Positions 44,180 through 53,339 are shown, counted from the first letter of the stretch. The stretch: DNA of 64,000 nucleotides from Flavobacterium galactosidilyticum (GCF_020911945.1 NZ_CP087135.1:2220001-2284000), one strand, 5' to 3'. The notes: generated by a model from the letters alone, not told the origin. Numbers and translations: made by a program.

Positions 44180-46378
44180 TTAGTAACAATCGGTTAAAAT
44201 CTGATTGTTTTCTTTGTACGTCTCGAAGTTTTCTCCATTGTTTTTGCAGATTATAGCCAAAACAGCTTCTACATCTTTTTGCATTTTAAGAGCGCCGCAA
44301 ATCATAATAACACCATTGTTTCTTAATAATTCTAGGAAGAAGTTTTGGTCTTTTTTTATCAAATCCACTACATATTGTGATGCTTCTTGTCGTGATAAAG
44401 CTAAATTAAAAGTAGAAAGTTTTTGCTTGGAAATATACTTATGTGCAATCTGTGAATATTTTTTAGTGAGTTCATCATTATTTCGAAAGCCACAATATAA
44501 ATGCGTTTCCACCTTGCTTTTATTTTCGGCTAACATGCCTAAAAATGGTGCAATACCTGTTCCGTTTGAAATCAAAGCCACTTTAGAAGCTTTCTTCGGA
44601 AAATGAAAGTGAGAATTATTAATAATTCGAGCTTTAATTGAAGTGCCTTTTTGCAAGTTATATAAAAATTCAGATCCTAATCCATTTGGGTGCAATCGGA
44701 CAATTAATTGTACCGAATTATCAACTTTACCGATGGAGTAAAAACGTTCGACCGAATCATTATTTGGATAAATAGCTAATAAATCACCTGATTTAAATTT
44801 TGTCAAAGCATTAGGTTTCAAATTTAGCTTGAAAGTAATGACCTCCTCCGAATTTATTTCTGCACGATCGACAACTTTTAAAACTTTTAATTTTGGTGCT
44901 TTTTGACTGTATAAAGAAGGGGCTGTTGCTATGGCTAAGCTATTCAAATTGGCCCAAACCGAAAGCCATTGTGTAAATTCTTCTGCAGATTTGTCGTTTA
45001 CAGTATGAAGTTTTATTGATTTCTCTGCCCAACTTTGTTCGGACAATAACACATCAACTTCTTTGGCATAGGCACAGAAATCGGGATAAGATTTAGATCC
45101 AAATCCTACAACCGAATACTGAATATTTTGTTTTTGTGGAAATTCACAAACTAGTTTTTTAAACTTTTTGGCATTAATCGGTGCTTCACCTAAACCATAA
45201 GTAGAAGTAAAAATAAGGAGTTGCTTCGCACTTGAAAAATTGACATAATTATTCATATCCGTTAGGTACGATTTCTTTCCATTTGCCTGCAACTGCTTAT
45301 GAATCTGATTTGCAAATCCTAAGGTAGAACCATTTTCTGAACCTACTAAAAGTATAAATTCACACTCATTTGCCTTATATTTATTCTTAATTCTTGTTTT
45401 AGTTCGTTTTAGAGTAATTGCAAATCCAGAATAAATAAAAAGTAAAATATTTATAGAAGCGAAAGCCAAAATTATAGCCCAAACCCAATTTATTTGGCCG
45501 GTATGCAAGTCAAAGCTAAACTTTTCTAATACTTGTGTGAAAGGATATTTAACTTCTTTTACGATTTGACCCGTTAGTTGATTTACTGTTATTTCACTAT
45601 CTTTTAACTTCAAAATGTAAAATTCTTCCGGTTCATCTTCCATAAACGGAAATTCAATCTTTATAACATCAGACAATTTCGTTTGTTTAAATACAGAAAA
45701 ATCAGTCAATGGAACTTCTTTCAGTTTTGCATCTTCGGTATAATTAATCGCATTTGCTTTTTGGATAGGAATAATTTCGAAACGAAGTAAAAATAAATAT
45801 GTTCCTGTTAAAGCAATAATCAAAACAGGTAGTAACATGATTCTTCCAGTTACCACATGAAAATATTGGGCAAGCGAATCATTATTTACTTTTGAAAAGA
45901 AATTTTTAATACCATTTTGTCTTTTAATTAGAAGAATTGTTCCCGAAATAGCGATTAAAAAAAATAAAAACGAGGCCAATCCTACAATAAATCTTCCAGT
46001 TTCGTGAAGAAATAGTGAACGATGTAAAGCCAAATTCCATTGGATAAATTCATTTTTTTGCTTTGGAATGCCTAATTGTTTTCCAGTAGTTGGATCTATA
46101 TAAGCTTTAATCTCATTACCTTCTTCATCAAAACCTTCTAAAGTTACAAATTGGTTGTGATCTACTGAAATATTCGAGATTTCAGGATACACTTTACGTA
46201 ATTCTGGTAAGACTTGAAGAAGTGTCAGTTCATTGAAATTGTCTATTTGATACGGATTTGTTTTCTCATTTGCCACATCAATAGCAAGAACAATTCCTGT
46301 TAAAGATGCAATAATAAGCACAAATGAGGCCAAAAGAGCTAAAACCAAATGGGCATACCGCCAAATAGACAATGTCAT
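44180..46378 (-). CDS. PepSY-membrane domain fused to flavodoxin and FAD/NAD(P)H reductase
   Basis: A 732-residue inner-membrane flavoprotein. Residues 1-325 are a PepSY-type membrane part with segments at about 8-34, 130-152, 178-198 and 297-320, and histidines beside them at 10, 119, 125, 174 and 292, which could hold haem. Residues about 341-470 are a flavodoxin (LLVGSENGSTLGFANQI, STYGLGEAP). Residues about 500-732 are a CysJ-like reductase with the FAD motif RFYSIG near 561, NGTGIAPFLGML near 608 and MICGALKMQKDV near 692. NAD(P)H electrons could thus pass FAD, FMN and haem to the periplasm. XusC and FpvG-type PepSY proteins release iron from siderophores. Iron reduction is inferred here. 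Confidence 0.9.
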   Translation of the reverse strand: MTLSIWRYAHLVLALLASFVLIIASLTGIVLAIDVANEKTNPYQIDNFNELTLLQVLPELRKVYPEISNISVDHNQFVTLEGFDEEGNEIKAYIDPTTGKQLGIPKQKNEFIQWNLALHRSLFLHETGRFIVGLASFLFFLIAISGTILLIKRQNGIKNFFSKVNNDSLAQYFHVVTGRIMLLPVLIIALTGTYLFLLRFEIIPIQKANAINYTEDAKLKEVPLTDFSVFKQTKLSDVIKIEFPFMEDEPEEFYILKLKDSEITVNQLTGQIVKEVKYPFTQVLEKFSFDLHTGQINWVWAIILAFASINILLFIYSGFAITLKRTKTRIKNKYKANECEFILLVGSENGSTLGFANQIHKQLQANGKKSYLTDMNNYVNFSSAKQLLIFTSTYGLGEAPINAKKFKKLVCEFPQKQNIQYSVVGFGSKSYPDFCAYAKEVDVLLSEQSWAEKSIKLHTVNDKSAEEFTQWLSVWANLNSLAIATAPSLYSQKAPKLKVLKVVDRAEINSEEVITFKLNLKPNALTKFKSGDLLAIYPNNDSVERFYSIGKVDNSVQLIVRLHPNGLGSEFLYNLQKGTSIKARIINNSHFHFPKKASKVALISNGTGIAPFLGMLAENKSKVETHLYCGFRNNDELTKKYSQIAHKYISKQKLSTFNLALSRQEASQYVVDLIKKDQNFFLELLRNNGVIMICGALKMQKDVEAVLAIICKNNGENFETYKENNQILTDCY

Positions 46379-46390
46379 ATTAGATTATTT

Positions 46391-46873
46391 TTAAAGTTTA
46401 TTAAGCTTTACATAACGGATAAACCCTTTTCCTTCTTTTTTCTTCGTAATATCAACTGTTGTTAATGCAATTTCTACATCTCCAACATGATATTTATTGT
46501 CTTCCACAGCCGATTCAAATCGAAGTTTGTAACCTTTGTTTAATTTAGATTCATCAATAGAAAAAGTTGTAATACTTCTGTCGCCCGCTGCTATAGAGGC
46601 ACCCGTAATACCATTCAGATTTTCTTTCTTCTTGGCGAAGGTTTTGTTCCATTCTTTGAAACCATTATACCACTGTTTATCTGGTCCCATTACGTATAAT
46701 GTCTTTTCATAATTTCCTTTAGAATCAATTAAAGAAACAACAACATAAGCTTCCAAACCTTCATAATTTGTCATCTGCAACATGCATTTATACTTGGCTT
46801 GTTGGGCATTTGCTTGGGGCATAAATATTAGACCAAACAGGCCTACCAATACAAGTTTTATTATTTTATTCAT
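46391..46873 (-). CDS. DUF2271 periplasmic protein, predicted flavinylation target
   Basis: A 160-residue secreted protein (signal peptide to about residue 23, NAQ). It belongs to DUF2271, a small beta-rich family that travels with PepSY and ApbE genes. The stretch NGITGASIAAGDRS places Thr90-Gly91-Ala92-Ser93 in the form of the ApbE acceptor motif ([S/T]GA[S/T], as in NqrC and FMN-bind domains), so Ser93 is the predicted site for covalent FMN. It sits between the ankyrin gene (6 nt above) and the PepSY reductase (12 nt below). As a flavoprotein it would carry electrons from the membrane reductase to a periplasmic acceptor. This is inference from motif plus context. Confidence 0.85.
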   Translation of the reverse strand: MNKIIKLVLVGLFGLIFMPQANAQQAKYKCMLQMTNYEGLEAYVVVSLIDSKGNYEKTLYVMGPDKQWYNGFKEWNKTFAKKKENLNGITGASIAAGDRSITTFSIDESKLNKGYKLRFESAVEDNKYHVGDVEIALTTVDITKKKEGKGFIRYVKLNKL

Positions 46874-46879
46874 AGTGTA

Positions 46880-48343
46880 TTATTTTAAAAAATCTACTGA
46901 TATATTAGCTTTTGTTAATGACTCATTTTCTTTTGCTAAATCATAAGCAGTTTCGTCAAATTCTGTTAGGATGTCTTTTTTAGCACCTGAAGCAACTAAA
47001 TATTTTAAGATTGAGTCATCTTTTGCTGTTAATGCCGCTTTGTGTAAAGCTGTCATTCCTTCCTGATTTTTAACATTGATATCCATATCCAATGCACTTA
47101 TTTTTTTAAATAGATTTAACTCATTTTTTGCAACTGCCAAATGGTATAATGTGTTGCCATCCTTTTGTGGAATTGTAATGTCAAATCCAGAATTTTTCAA
47201 CAAACTTAATTTTTCGTCAAATCCATCTTTTCCGTCTTTTCGTACCGATTGAATCAAATAATAAGCTAAATTATTTCCTTTTGCATCAATAACGTTAGTT
47301 TTTGCTCCGTTTGCTAGTAGAAATCCCACCATATCTGAAGAACCATTTTCAACTGCAAAGCTCAATGCTGAAAGACCTTTTGAATTTATAGCATTCACAT
47401 CTTTTACTTTCGAAATGAATGTTTTTACCAATTCAAGATTTCCACGAGTTGCGTTCATTAAAACAGAATTTCCAGCTTTATCTTGGTGGTTTACATCAAC
47501 ACCTTTAGCTAAGAAATAAGCAATAATATCTTCTTGTTTTTGTTTTCTAACTAAATTGTGTAAAACATTTTCACCTTCATCACCTAACGAATTTGGATTG
47601 ATCTTTAAATCTTCAACCAAATATTTATAAGCTTCTAAAGTTACAGATGAAGATCTGGTTCCTTGAGAAGCAATAATTAAAGCTCGTCCGTCAAATTTAA
47701 TTCCTTTTTCTAGGATAGTTTGTAGCAGTTTTACATCACCACTTCTGGCAGCATAATTAAATGCCGTATTCCCTAAATCATCTGTATCCTTTAACGACAA
47801 ACCTTTTGTAGCAAGATAATCGGCTAATTTTAGTTCTTTGTCGTTTGGAATAGATAAGAGTAATATATTGGCTCCGTTTTTAAATTTTTGTTTTGGATTG
47901 TTTCCAGCTTTAAAGAACAATTCATATATTTTTGCATTAGCTTGTCCGTTAGCCGCAGCAAAAGCAATTGGAATAGCTCCTTTATCATCGGAAAGGTTAA
48001 TATCAGCTCCTTTTTCTAATAAAAATTTCACTAAATCAACATTTCCTTTACTAGCCGCCCAATGCAAATAAGTACGACCATCATGCGTTAATTTTTTTAC
48101 ACTATTTCCATCTTGTTGAATAAGAAATAGGATACTTTCTAATGTTGCATCGTTATTGATGGCCATAGTAACGGCATCAAAATTACCACCATTTGCTTCA
48201 GAGGGACTATTCCCTTTTGCTATCGTTTCTTTAATAGTAGTTAAATCTGGATTTTTTTTCCAAAAATCTCCATTTAAAAATGTATTCTGTGCATTTGAAA
48301 CACTTGCAATTAGCAGTAGTGTACTAAACAATATTTTTTTCAT
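46880..48343 (-). CDS. Secreted ankyrin-repeat protein
   Basis: A 487-residue periplasmic protein. Signal peptide to about residue 18 (NAQ). The rest is about 12 ankyrin repeats with usual signatures: DGRTYLHWAASKGNVDLVKF near 88, LLEKGADINLSDDKGAIP near 111, KGLSALSFAVENGSSDMVGF near 316, DGNTLYHLAVAKNELNLF near 393 and EGMTALHKAALTAKDDSIL near 427. Ankyrin proteins are scaffolds, and no catalytic motif is seen. It is 91 nt below the DUF4374 gene and 6 nt above DUF2271 in the iron/flavin operon. A role as a periplasmic docking protein for the receptor, siderophore or flavoprotein is possible but unproven. Confidence 0.88.
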   Translation of the reverse strand: MKKILFSTLLLIASVSNAQNTFLNGDFWKKNPDLTTIKETIAKGNSPSEANGGNFDAVTMAINNDATLESILFLIQQDGNSVKKLTHDGRTYLHWAASKGNVDLVKFLLEKGADINLSDDKGAIPIAFAAANGQANAKIYELFFKAGNNPKQKFKNGANILLLSIPNDKELKLADYLATKGLSLKDTDDLGNTAFNYAARSGDVKLLQTILEKGIKFDGRALIIASQGTRSSSVTLEAYKYLVEDLKINPNSLGDEGENVLHNLVRKQKQEDIIAYFLAKGVDVNHQDKAGNSVLMNATRGNLELVKTFISKVKDVNAINSKGLSALSFAVENGSSDMVGFLLANGAKTNVIDAKGNNLAYYLIQSVRKDGKDGFDEKLSLLKNSGFDITIPQKDGNTLYHLAVAKNELNLFKKISALDMDINVKNQEGMTALHKAALTAKDDSILKYLVASGAKKDILTEFDETAYDLAKENESLTKANISVDFLK

Positions 48344-48434
48344 TGCTTTTTTTGTTTTTTAAATAAATGAAACTTTTAATTACAATTTAAAAATTCCGTG
48401 CTGCAAAAATACAACACGGAATTTATATTCTAAC

Positions 48435-49793
48435 TTAGAAGGCTCCAATAAAATGGTTCCCAGGTTTATTTGTTAATTTAGCTCCAGTAGTTACAACTCC
48501 AGTCGCACTGTTAATGATATAAATACGACCATCTTGTCCAACCGGTGCGGCAGTTACATAAATATCAAAACCATCAACAACATAACCTTGATATTGGAAG
48601 AAATACATATCTGCGCTGTAAGGTAAATCTAATGTTTTTGCTGTTTTTGCTGTAAGATCTACAAGTGCTAAAAAACTTTGAGATTGACCAGAAAGATTAG
48701 AAACTGCTGAGCCACTATGGGTATAAGCTACCACGGCTTTTCCATTTCCAGCATATTTCCAGTTTTCTATATAAGTACCTGATAATCCTAATGCTGTATC
48801 TAAATTGAACACATAAGAATTATCGTATTGATTACTTGAATTAATTCTTAAGATGTGAGAACCAGAAGCATCTCTTTGGGTAGCTTGATAAATATTGCCA
48901 TCATCACCAACAAAACTATTAAAACTACGGTAACCACTAGTATCACCAAATCCTACAGTAGAAGTAATTACTACCGGATTTTCTAATGATGGATAATCAA
49001 CAACCACTGATTTAGCTCCTAAATGAGTATAAGTACTTTCATTGGTTCCCGTTGTTGGATTAGTTTTACGCATCCAAGTTCCGATTATTAATTTATTTCC
49101 TGCTTTGTTCAACACAGGAGCATCTAATCTAAAAATATGATGTCCTTGCGCTTCTTCGGCTGCGCTCAAAGCGATTTCATAAGATTTGGTTTGAGCAATT
49201 AATGAATTTACTAAATTTAATGCTAAAACCGTAGCAGTTCCTCTAGTGTGTTTATAACTTCCATCAGTATTAGTAACAACAGTGGGTGTCGTAACATTTA
49301 CAGCAACTCCAGTTTTATCACCATCATATAATTTTACCCATCTTGGACTTGTTCCTGCATATTGTGAAATATTTACAACACCTCCTGTGGGACTGAAATT
49401 TTGTCCCCCATTTACTTTGTATTTTGAAAATTCACCACCATTTGTTCCTGTATAAGCGATATTGAAAAGCGTAGAACCATCTTGTGAAGATTGCAAACGC
49501 GCTGTTCTATTAGAAGGCACTGCAAATCCGTTTTCAAAAACATCATAAGTTTTAGACGGATCTTTAGCATTTTCTTTGCTAATAGCATAAACAATTGTTC
49601 CGCCATTTCCATCACCTGGTGTAGGATCTGTAGTTCCCATAACGGCTCCAGCTACAGTAATATACCTGCCTTCTGTAATGGGTGGTTCTGTAGTTCCGCC
49701 GCTAGTATTGTCATCATCACTGCAACTTGTTGTTAGAGCGAAAACTCCAATAAGTGCCGTAAAAGCCCATAAATTTAAAAATCTGTTTTTCAT
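48435..49793 (-). CDS. DUF4374 lipoprotein, XusB-like
   Basis: A 452-residue lipoprotein (lipobox LTTSC, Cys24) followed by an Asp-rich linker. The body is a beta-propeller-like DUF4374 domain with repeated short blades (for example FRLDAPVLNKAGNKLIIGTW near 218, GDDGNIYQATQRDASGSHIL near 295, INSATGVVTTGAKLTNKPGN near 428). From memory, XusB of Bacteroides thetaiotaomicron, a surface lipoprotein that binds ferric enterobactin, is of this family and is encoded beside a TonB receptor (XusA) and a PepSY protein (XusC), the order found here. It is 13 nt below the receptor gene. The siderophore it binds is not predictable. Confidence 0.85.
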   Translation of the reverse strand: MKNRFLNLWAFTALIGVFALTTSCSDDDNTSGGTTEPPITEGRYITVAGAVMGTTDPTPGDGNGGTIVYAISKENAKDPSKTYDVFENGFAVPSNRTARLQSSQDGSTLFNIAYTGTNGGEFSKYKVNGGQNFSPTGGVVNISQYAGTSPRWVKLYDGDKTGVAVNVTTPTVVTNTDGSYKHTRGTATVLALNLVNSLIAQTKSYEIALSAAEEAQGHHIFRLDAPVLNKAGNKLIIGTWMRKTNPTTGTNESTYTHLGAKSVVVDYPSLENPVVITSTVGFGDTSGYRSFNSFVGDDGNIYQATQRDASGSHILRINSSNQYDNSYVFNLDTALGLSGTYIENWKYAGNGKAVVAYTHSGSAVSNLSGQSQSFLALVDLTAKTAKTLDLPYSADMYFFQYQGYVVDGFDIYVTAAPVGQDGRIYIINSATGVVTTGAKLTNKPGNHFIGAF

Positions 49794-49806
49794 TATATTT
49801 ATATAT

Positions 49807-52215
49807 TTAAAAGTTATTGATTATGTAATTAAGTTTTAAGTAAAATGCTCTTCCAGGTTTTTGTACGCCCATATTATCGTAACTCTGTTTGTTAAACATA
49901 TTCTTCGCGTCAAAACTAGCTATGAAGTTTTTGTTTGGAAAAATATAACTTACGCCAGCGTCTTGTATAAATTGTTCTGGGACATTAAAAAAATCAGTTC
50001 CGGCTGTATTGCTATATAATTTTCGATTGTAATTAAAAGTGTCTACAAACATGAAATTATAAAATAAGTTCAATTGTGATTTTTTAGCTAATACATCATT
50101 AAAGGAATATTGAGCACTTACGTTAGCATTTAAAAAAGGCTCATTTGGCAAGTCATATTTTATACCTCCTGTAACGGTTGTAAGTTCAAATTTCGAGACT
50201 CCCATTGCAATATTCAGGTTGTTATTATAAGTGTAATTTAATTCGAAATCAACGCCCTTTGATTTTACATTACCTTGATTTACGAAAGGAAGTGTTTGAA
50301 TATTTGTATTAATTGCTGTTTGCACAGGTGTACCAATTCTGTCCGTTATGCTTCTGATAAAACCATTGGTAGCAATCACTATTTCATGTTTTTTGATTTT
50401 GAATTTTCCAAATCTAAAGCCAAGATTATAGTTCTTACTGGTTTCTGGTTTAATGTTTGGATTTTCTGATATGTTATCGCCTGAATCTCCAAAAACCTCA
50501 TTTTCAGTAGGTAATCTAACTGCTTTTTCGGCAGAAGTTAAAAGCGTTACCGTCGGTAGAATAGCATAAGAAAACGCTCCACCATAGCCCATAACATTTT
50601 TATTGCTACTAACGATATCTTCAACCTTAGTTGGAACACCATTAATATTCTCCACTATCGGATTCATTCGTTCAATCTTTTGTTGATAATACTTACTAAA
50701 AACACTAGCTTTTAATCTACTTTCATGAGCAGTCAATTCATAGGTCAAAGCGCCGATGTTTTTATTTAAGTCTCTTGTCCCAAGAAATTTTCGTTCTAAT
50801 ACCGATTTCATTTCATCATCATCTTCCCTATTCACAATTGAAAGTGTATAGTTCAATAAAAATTTATGATTGGCATTAATTTCATAAGAAATACCAGTTC
50901 TTATAGCACCAACATCTCTTTTAATATTTGATAGTGTTGGTGCTCCTTGTTGTGCTCCTGACGGACGAGGAATGGGTTGGCCGTTTAAATCCAAACTCAA
51001 GTCACCATTCCAATCATAATTCCATTTAACGGTGTCGTTAATAGTTCGATTTCTTTCACCATACAAGCCGTGAAAATTAAACTCTAAACCTTTTACAAAG
51101 AGATCTTTCTTATTATAGGTTAAGCTCATCAATGCGGCATCTGATCGTAAAAATCTACCTTTATAAGGAGTTGACATAAACGTTCCGTGCTGTACTTCTT
51201 TATACGAATCTGAACAGGTGTAACCAATAAAGAAATTGTCTGCCCATTTTACATCGGTAAATCCAACTTCTACAACACTTCCGGTTGATTTAAATGCATC
51301 TTGTAAGCGCTTAGCCCTAATGTAATCGTATCTCCCATTTGGTAAGATATTATAAACTGTTTTTCCCCAAACTTCATAATCGTTATCAGAATAATTGTTG
51401 AAAAAAGAAGTTTTAATAGTAAAACCAGATGCTGCAAAACGATACAAACCATTAAAATTTACCTGAGAAGTGTTAAACGAACCATAAGAAGCCGACGCAT
51501 TAAAATTATTTCGAGCGCCTTTTCTCAAGACTACATTAATGGCACCTCCTAAAGCATCGTCAGATAAATGACCTGGAACAACCCCTTTATAAACTTCAAT
51601 ACGTTCGATGATTGAAGGTGGAATACTATTTAAATCAAAAGAAGAGCCATAAGTTGAAATAGGAATACCATCGATAAAAACTCGCACAGAATTACCTGAT
51701 ATACCATTAATATTATAATTCACATCAGAACCTAAACCACCATTTTGACGAATTCTTACACCAACAGTTCTACTTAACAATTCATTAGTTTGCATATTTC
51801 TTAATGCAGCAGTTTTAGTCTCAATAACATTTACTGCAAAACCTTTTGTTTCAATTTTAGTTTTTTCAGTTTTAACATTAACCACAACTTCACTTAGCTC
51901 AACGCTTGTAGCTCTCTCTATAATAATATTTATATTTTTAGTAGTTGCATTTAATTTTATAGCTACAGTCTTTTTATTTGCTTCTATAGAACTAGTTTCA
52001 AGAAGATAATTTCCATAAGGAACATTTTCGATTACATAATTTCCGCTTTCATTTGAAACGGCGGATTTAGTGGTTCCTTGAAGAAAAACTAAAACTCCAG
52101 GTGCAGGTTGATTATCTGTGAAATTTATTCTACCGTTAATTTTAGTAGTCTGTGCAATAGCAGAGACGCTAAAGTAGAGGCATGTTAAAAAGACGAAATA
52201 GTGAGAGAGTGACAT
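49807..52215 (-). CDS. TonB-dependent outer-membrane receptor, siderophore type (XusA-like)
   Basis: An 802-residue receptor. Signal peptide to about residue 22 (AIAQ). A carboxypeptidase-regulatory-like domain spans about 24-105 (INGRINFTDNQPAPGVLVFL), then a plug with NELLSRTVGVRIRQNGGLGS near 142, VRVFIDGIPI near 175 and ERIEVYKGVVPGHLSDDALG near 200-219. A barrel follows, ending LNYIINNF. The size and the plug class are those of siderophore-type receptors, not SusC (about 1000 residues), and no SusD follows. It is the first gene of the operon, with a strong promoter and a 13-bp inverted repeat directly upstream, as expected for an iron-repressed receptor. Confidence 0.92.
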   Translation of the reverse strand: MSLSHYFVFLTCLYFSVSAIAQTTKINGRINFTDNQPAPGVLVFLQGTTKSAVSNESGNYVIENVPYGNYLLETSSIEANKKTVAIKLNATTKNINIIIERATSVELSEVVVNVKTEKTKIETKGFAVNVIETKTAALRNMQTNELLSRTVGVRIRQNGGLGSDVNYNINGISGNSVRVFIDGIPISTYGSSFDLNSIPPSIIERIEVYKGVVPGHLSDDALGGAINVVLRKGARNNFNASASYGSFNTSQVNFNGLYRFAASGFTIKTSFFNNYSDNDYEVWGKTVYNILPNGRYDYIRAKRLQDAFKSTGSVVEVGFTDVKWADNFFIGYTCSDSYKEVQHGTFMSTPYKGRFLRSDAALMSLTYNKKDLFVKGLEFNFHGLYGERNRTINDTVKWNYDWNGDLSLDLNGQPIPRPSGAQQGAPTLSNIKRDVGAIRTGISYEINANHKFLLNYTLSIVNREDDDEMKSVLERKFLGTRDLNKNIGALTYELTAHESRLKASVFSKYYQQKIERMNPIVENINGVPTKVEDIVSSNKNVMGYGGAFSYAILPTVTLLTSAEKAVRLPTENEVFGDSGDNISENPNIKPETSKNYNLGFRFGKFKIKKHEIVIATNGFIRSITDRIGTPVQTAINTNIQTLPFVNQGNVKSKGVDFELNYTYNNNLNIAMGVSKFELTTVTGGIKYDLPNEPFLNANVSAQYSFNDVLAKKSQLNLFYNFMFVDTFNYNRKLYSNTAGTDFFNVPEQFIQDAGVSYIFPNKNFIASFDAKNMFNKQSYDNMGVQKPGRAFYLKLNYIINNF

Positions 52216-52237
52216 ATTTTCAGTTCTAAAGTTCTTG

Positions 52238-52267
52238 CAAATTTATGCTTATTTAGACTAAATACAA
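52238..52267 (-). promoter_or_regulatory. Promoter of the TonB-receptor/ApbE operon
   Basis: On the minus strand TTG at 52267-52265 is followed after 19 nt by TAAATTTG at 52245-52238, a full match to the Bacteroidota -33/-7 pattern. It lies 22 nt above the receptor ATG. Confidence 0.8.
52251..52263. promoter_or_regulatory. 13-bp inverted repeat in the promoter spacer, candidate iron-responsive operator
   Basis: ATTTAG-A-CTAAAT is a perfect 6-1-6 dyad lying wholly between the -33 TTG (52265-52267) and the -7 element (52238-52245). A bound repressor would block polymerase. Given the siderophore-type operon, a Fur-like or DtxR-like iron sensor is the natural candidate. The identity is inferred. 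Confidence 0.6.
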
Positions 52268-52348
52268 ATAAAAATATTAAAAATATTCATAATCCAATTC
52301 GCAATCCACTGTAAGAATTTGAATATTAGAAGTATAGTGCAAATTCCA

Positions 52349-52516
52349 ATACCATTGACCATCTAATTCCAATTTATGATGACGATGGAGTTTTAATGCA
52401 CTTAATTAGTAGTGTTTAAATGCAATAATTTGATATTCAAACTATAATTGCATATTCAAAGTTTTATTGATCATTAGTCTATACTGGTCAATAGAAACTG
52501 GAAATTGATGGTCAGT
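52349..52516. repeat. IS-end-like repeats, direct copy B and inverted copy C
   Basis: Copy B, ATTGACCATCTAATTCCAAT at 52354-52373 (then TTATGATGAC), matches copy A at 41771 in 25 of 30 positions. Copy C lies inverted at about 52484-52516: read on the minus strand it gives TGACCATCAATTTCCAGTTT, 17 of 20 positions shared with B. B and C face each other 120-165 bp apart like the ends of a small internally deleted element. Nothing coding lies between them. Confidence 0.5.
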
Positions 52517-52887
52517 CTGACTCTTTTTTACAATTATTTACTCATATAGATACATAAAAATTTAAGGAAGAGTACTTCATTAAAAAATGTAATGTATAAA
52601 GTTTTACTTGTAAGTCAGAATTATAGAGTAATTGGTAGAATAGATTTGTAAACAAAAATCACAAAATTAGTTGAGTTATGTTTTTGTAGTTTAATTGATT
52701 ATTAAAATTGGGTTTTTATTCTTAACGATTAGTGTCTGCTAAGTTAGGATGCCTTTTGAATTGTCTAAAAGAGATTCTATTTAAATTTATGATATAGAAA
52801 TTTGTGCTATTTATAGTATGTTAAAACAATAAAAATCCAAAAATAAAGCCGCAAAACTTTCTATTTCAAATTGATACGAATTTCAGC
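52517..52887. other. Gap without recognisable gene
   Basis: About 370 nt of A/T-rich sequence between the IS-end-like repeats and the next promoter. No coding pattern or hairpin is seen. Confidence 0.5.
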
Positions 52888-52918
52888 TTGTTATTGTTAT
52901 TCATTTAAATTACTTTTG
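52888..52918 (+). promoter_or_regulatory. Strong promoter upstream of the truncated PAS gene
   Basis: TTG at 52888-52890, a 20-nt spacer, then TACTTTTG at 52911-52918 continuing CACCCG. The tRNA-Arg promoter at 60675-60704 continues with the same CACCCG after its TTTG, which marks this as a strong housekeeping-type promoter. It is 101 nt above the PAS ATG. Confidence 0.7.
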
Positions 52919-53019
52919 CACCCGAAAAACGATAGCAATTATTCTCCAACTTTCAATTCATCAAATTTTAAGCATTAGAGTAGTAGATGAGTTTAAATAG
53001 TACCCCAAGAGTTTAATTT

Positions 53020-53337
53020 TTGAATATGAAAAATGAAATTGAAGGTTATCGAAGCCTCTTTTATCAAAATCCTTCCCCGTCCTTTGTTTACGAAATAGAA
53101 ACTTTTAAAATTGTTGATGTTAATAAAGCTGCACTACAGCTTTATGGATATACAGTAGAGGAATTTCTGTCCTTAACTGTAAAAGATTTTACTGTAAAAG
53201 AAGAGATTGCTCCATTATTGAGTATTCATCAAAACATTCAAAATCGAGCCGAAAATTTCTTTTTAGGCAAATTTACGCATCTAGCAAAATCGGGCGAATT
53301 GCTGAATATGGAAATCAGTGGCTATTTAGAGTCCTAA
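53020..53337 (+). pseudogene. Truncated PAS-domain sensor gene
   Basis: A 105-codon frame that is a single PAS domain: YRSLFYQNPSPSFVYEIETF near 10-29, IVDVNKAALQLYGYTVEEFL near 31-50 and LAKSGELLNMEISGYLES near 88-105. It stops at 53335-53337 exactly at the end of the PAS core, with no kinase or output domain after it. The plus-one frame runs straight on into an unrelated tail (53340-53567). This looks like the 5' end of a sensor kinase gene cut by a deletion or insertion. A free-standing PAS protein is possible, since promoter and start are intact. Confidence 0.6.
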
Positions 53338-53339
53338 AC

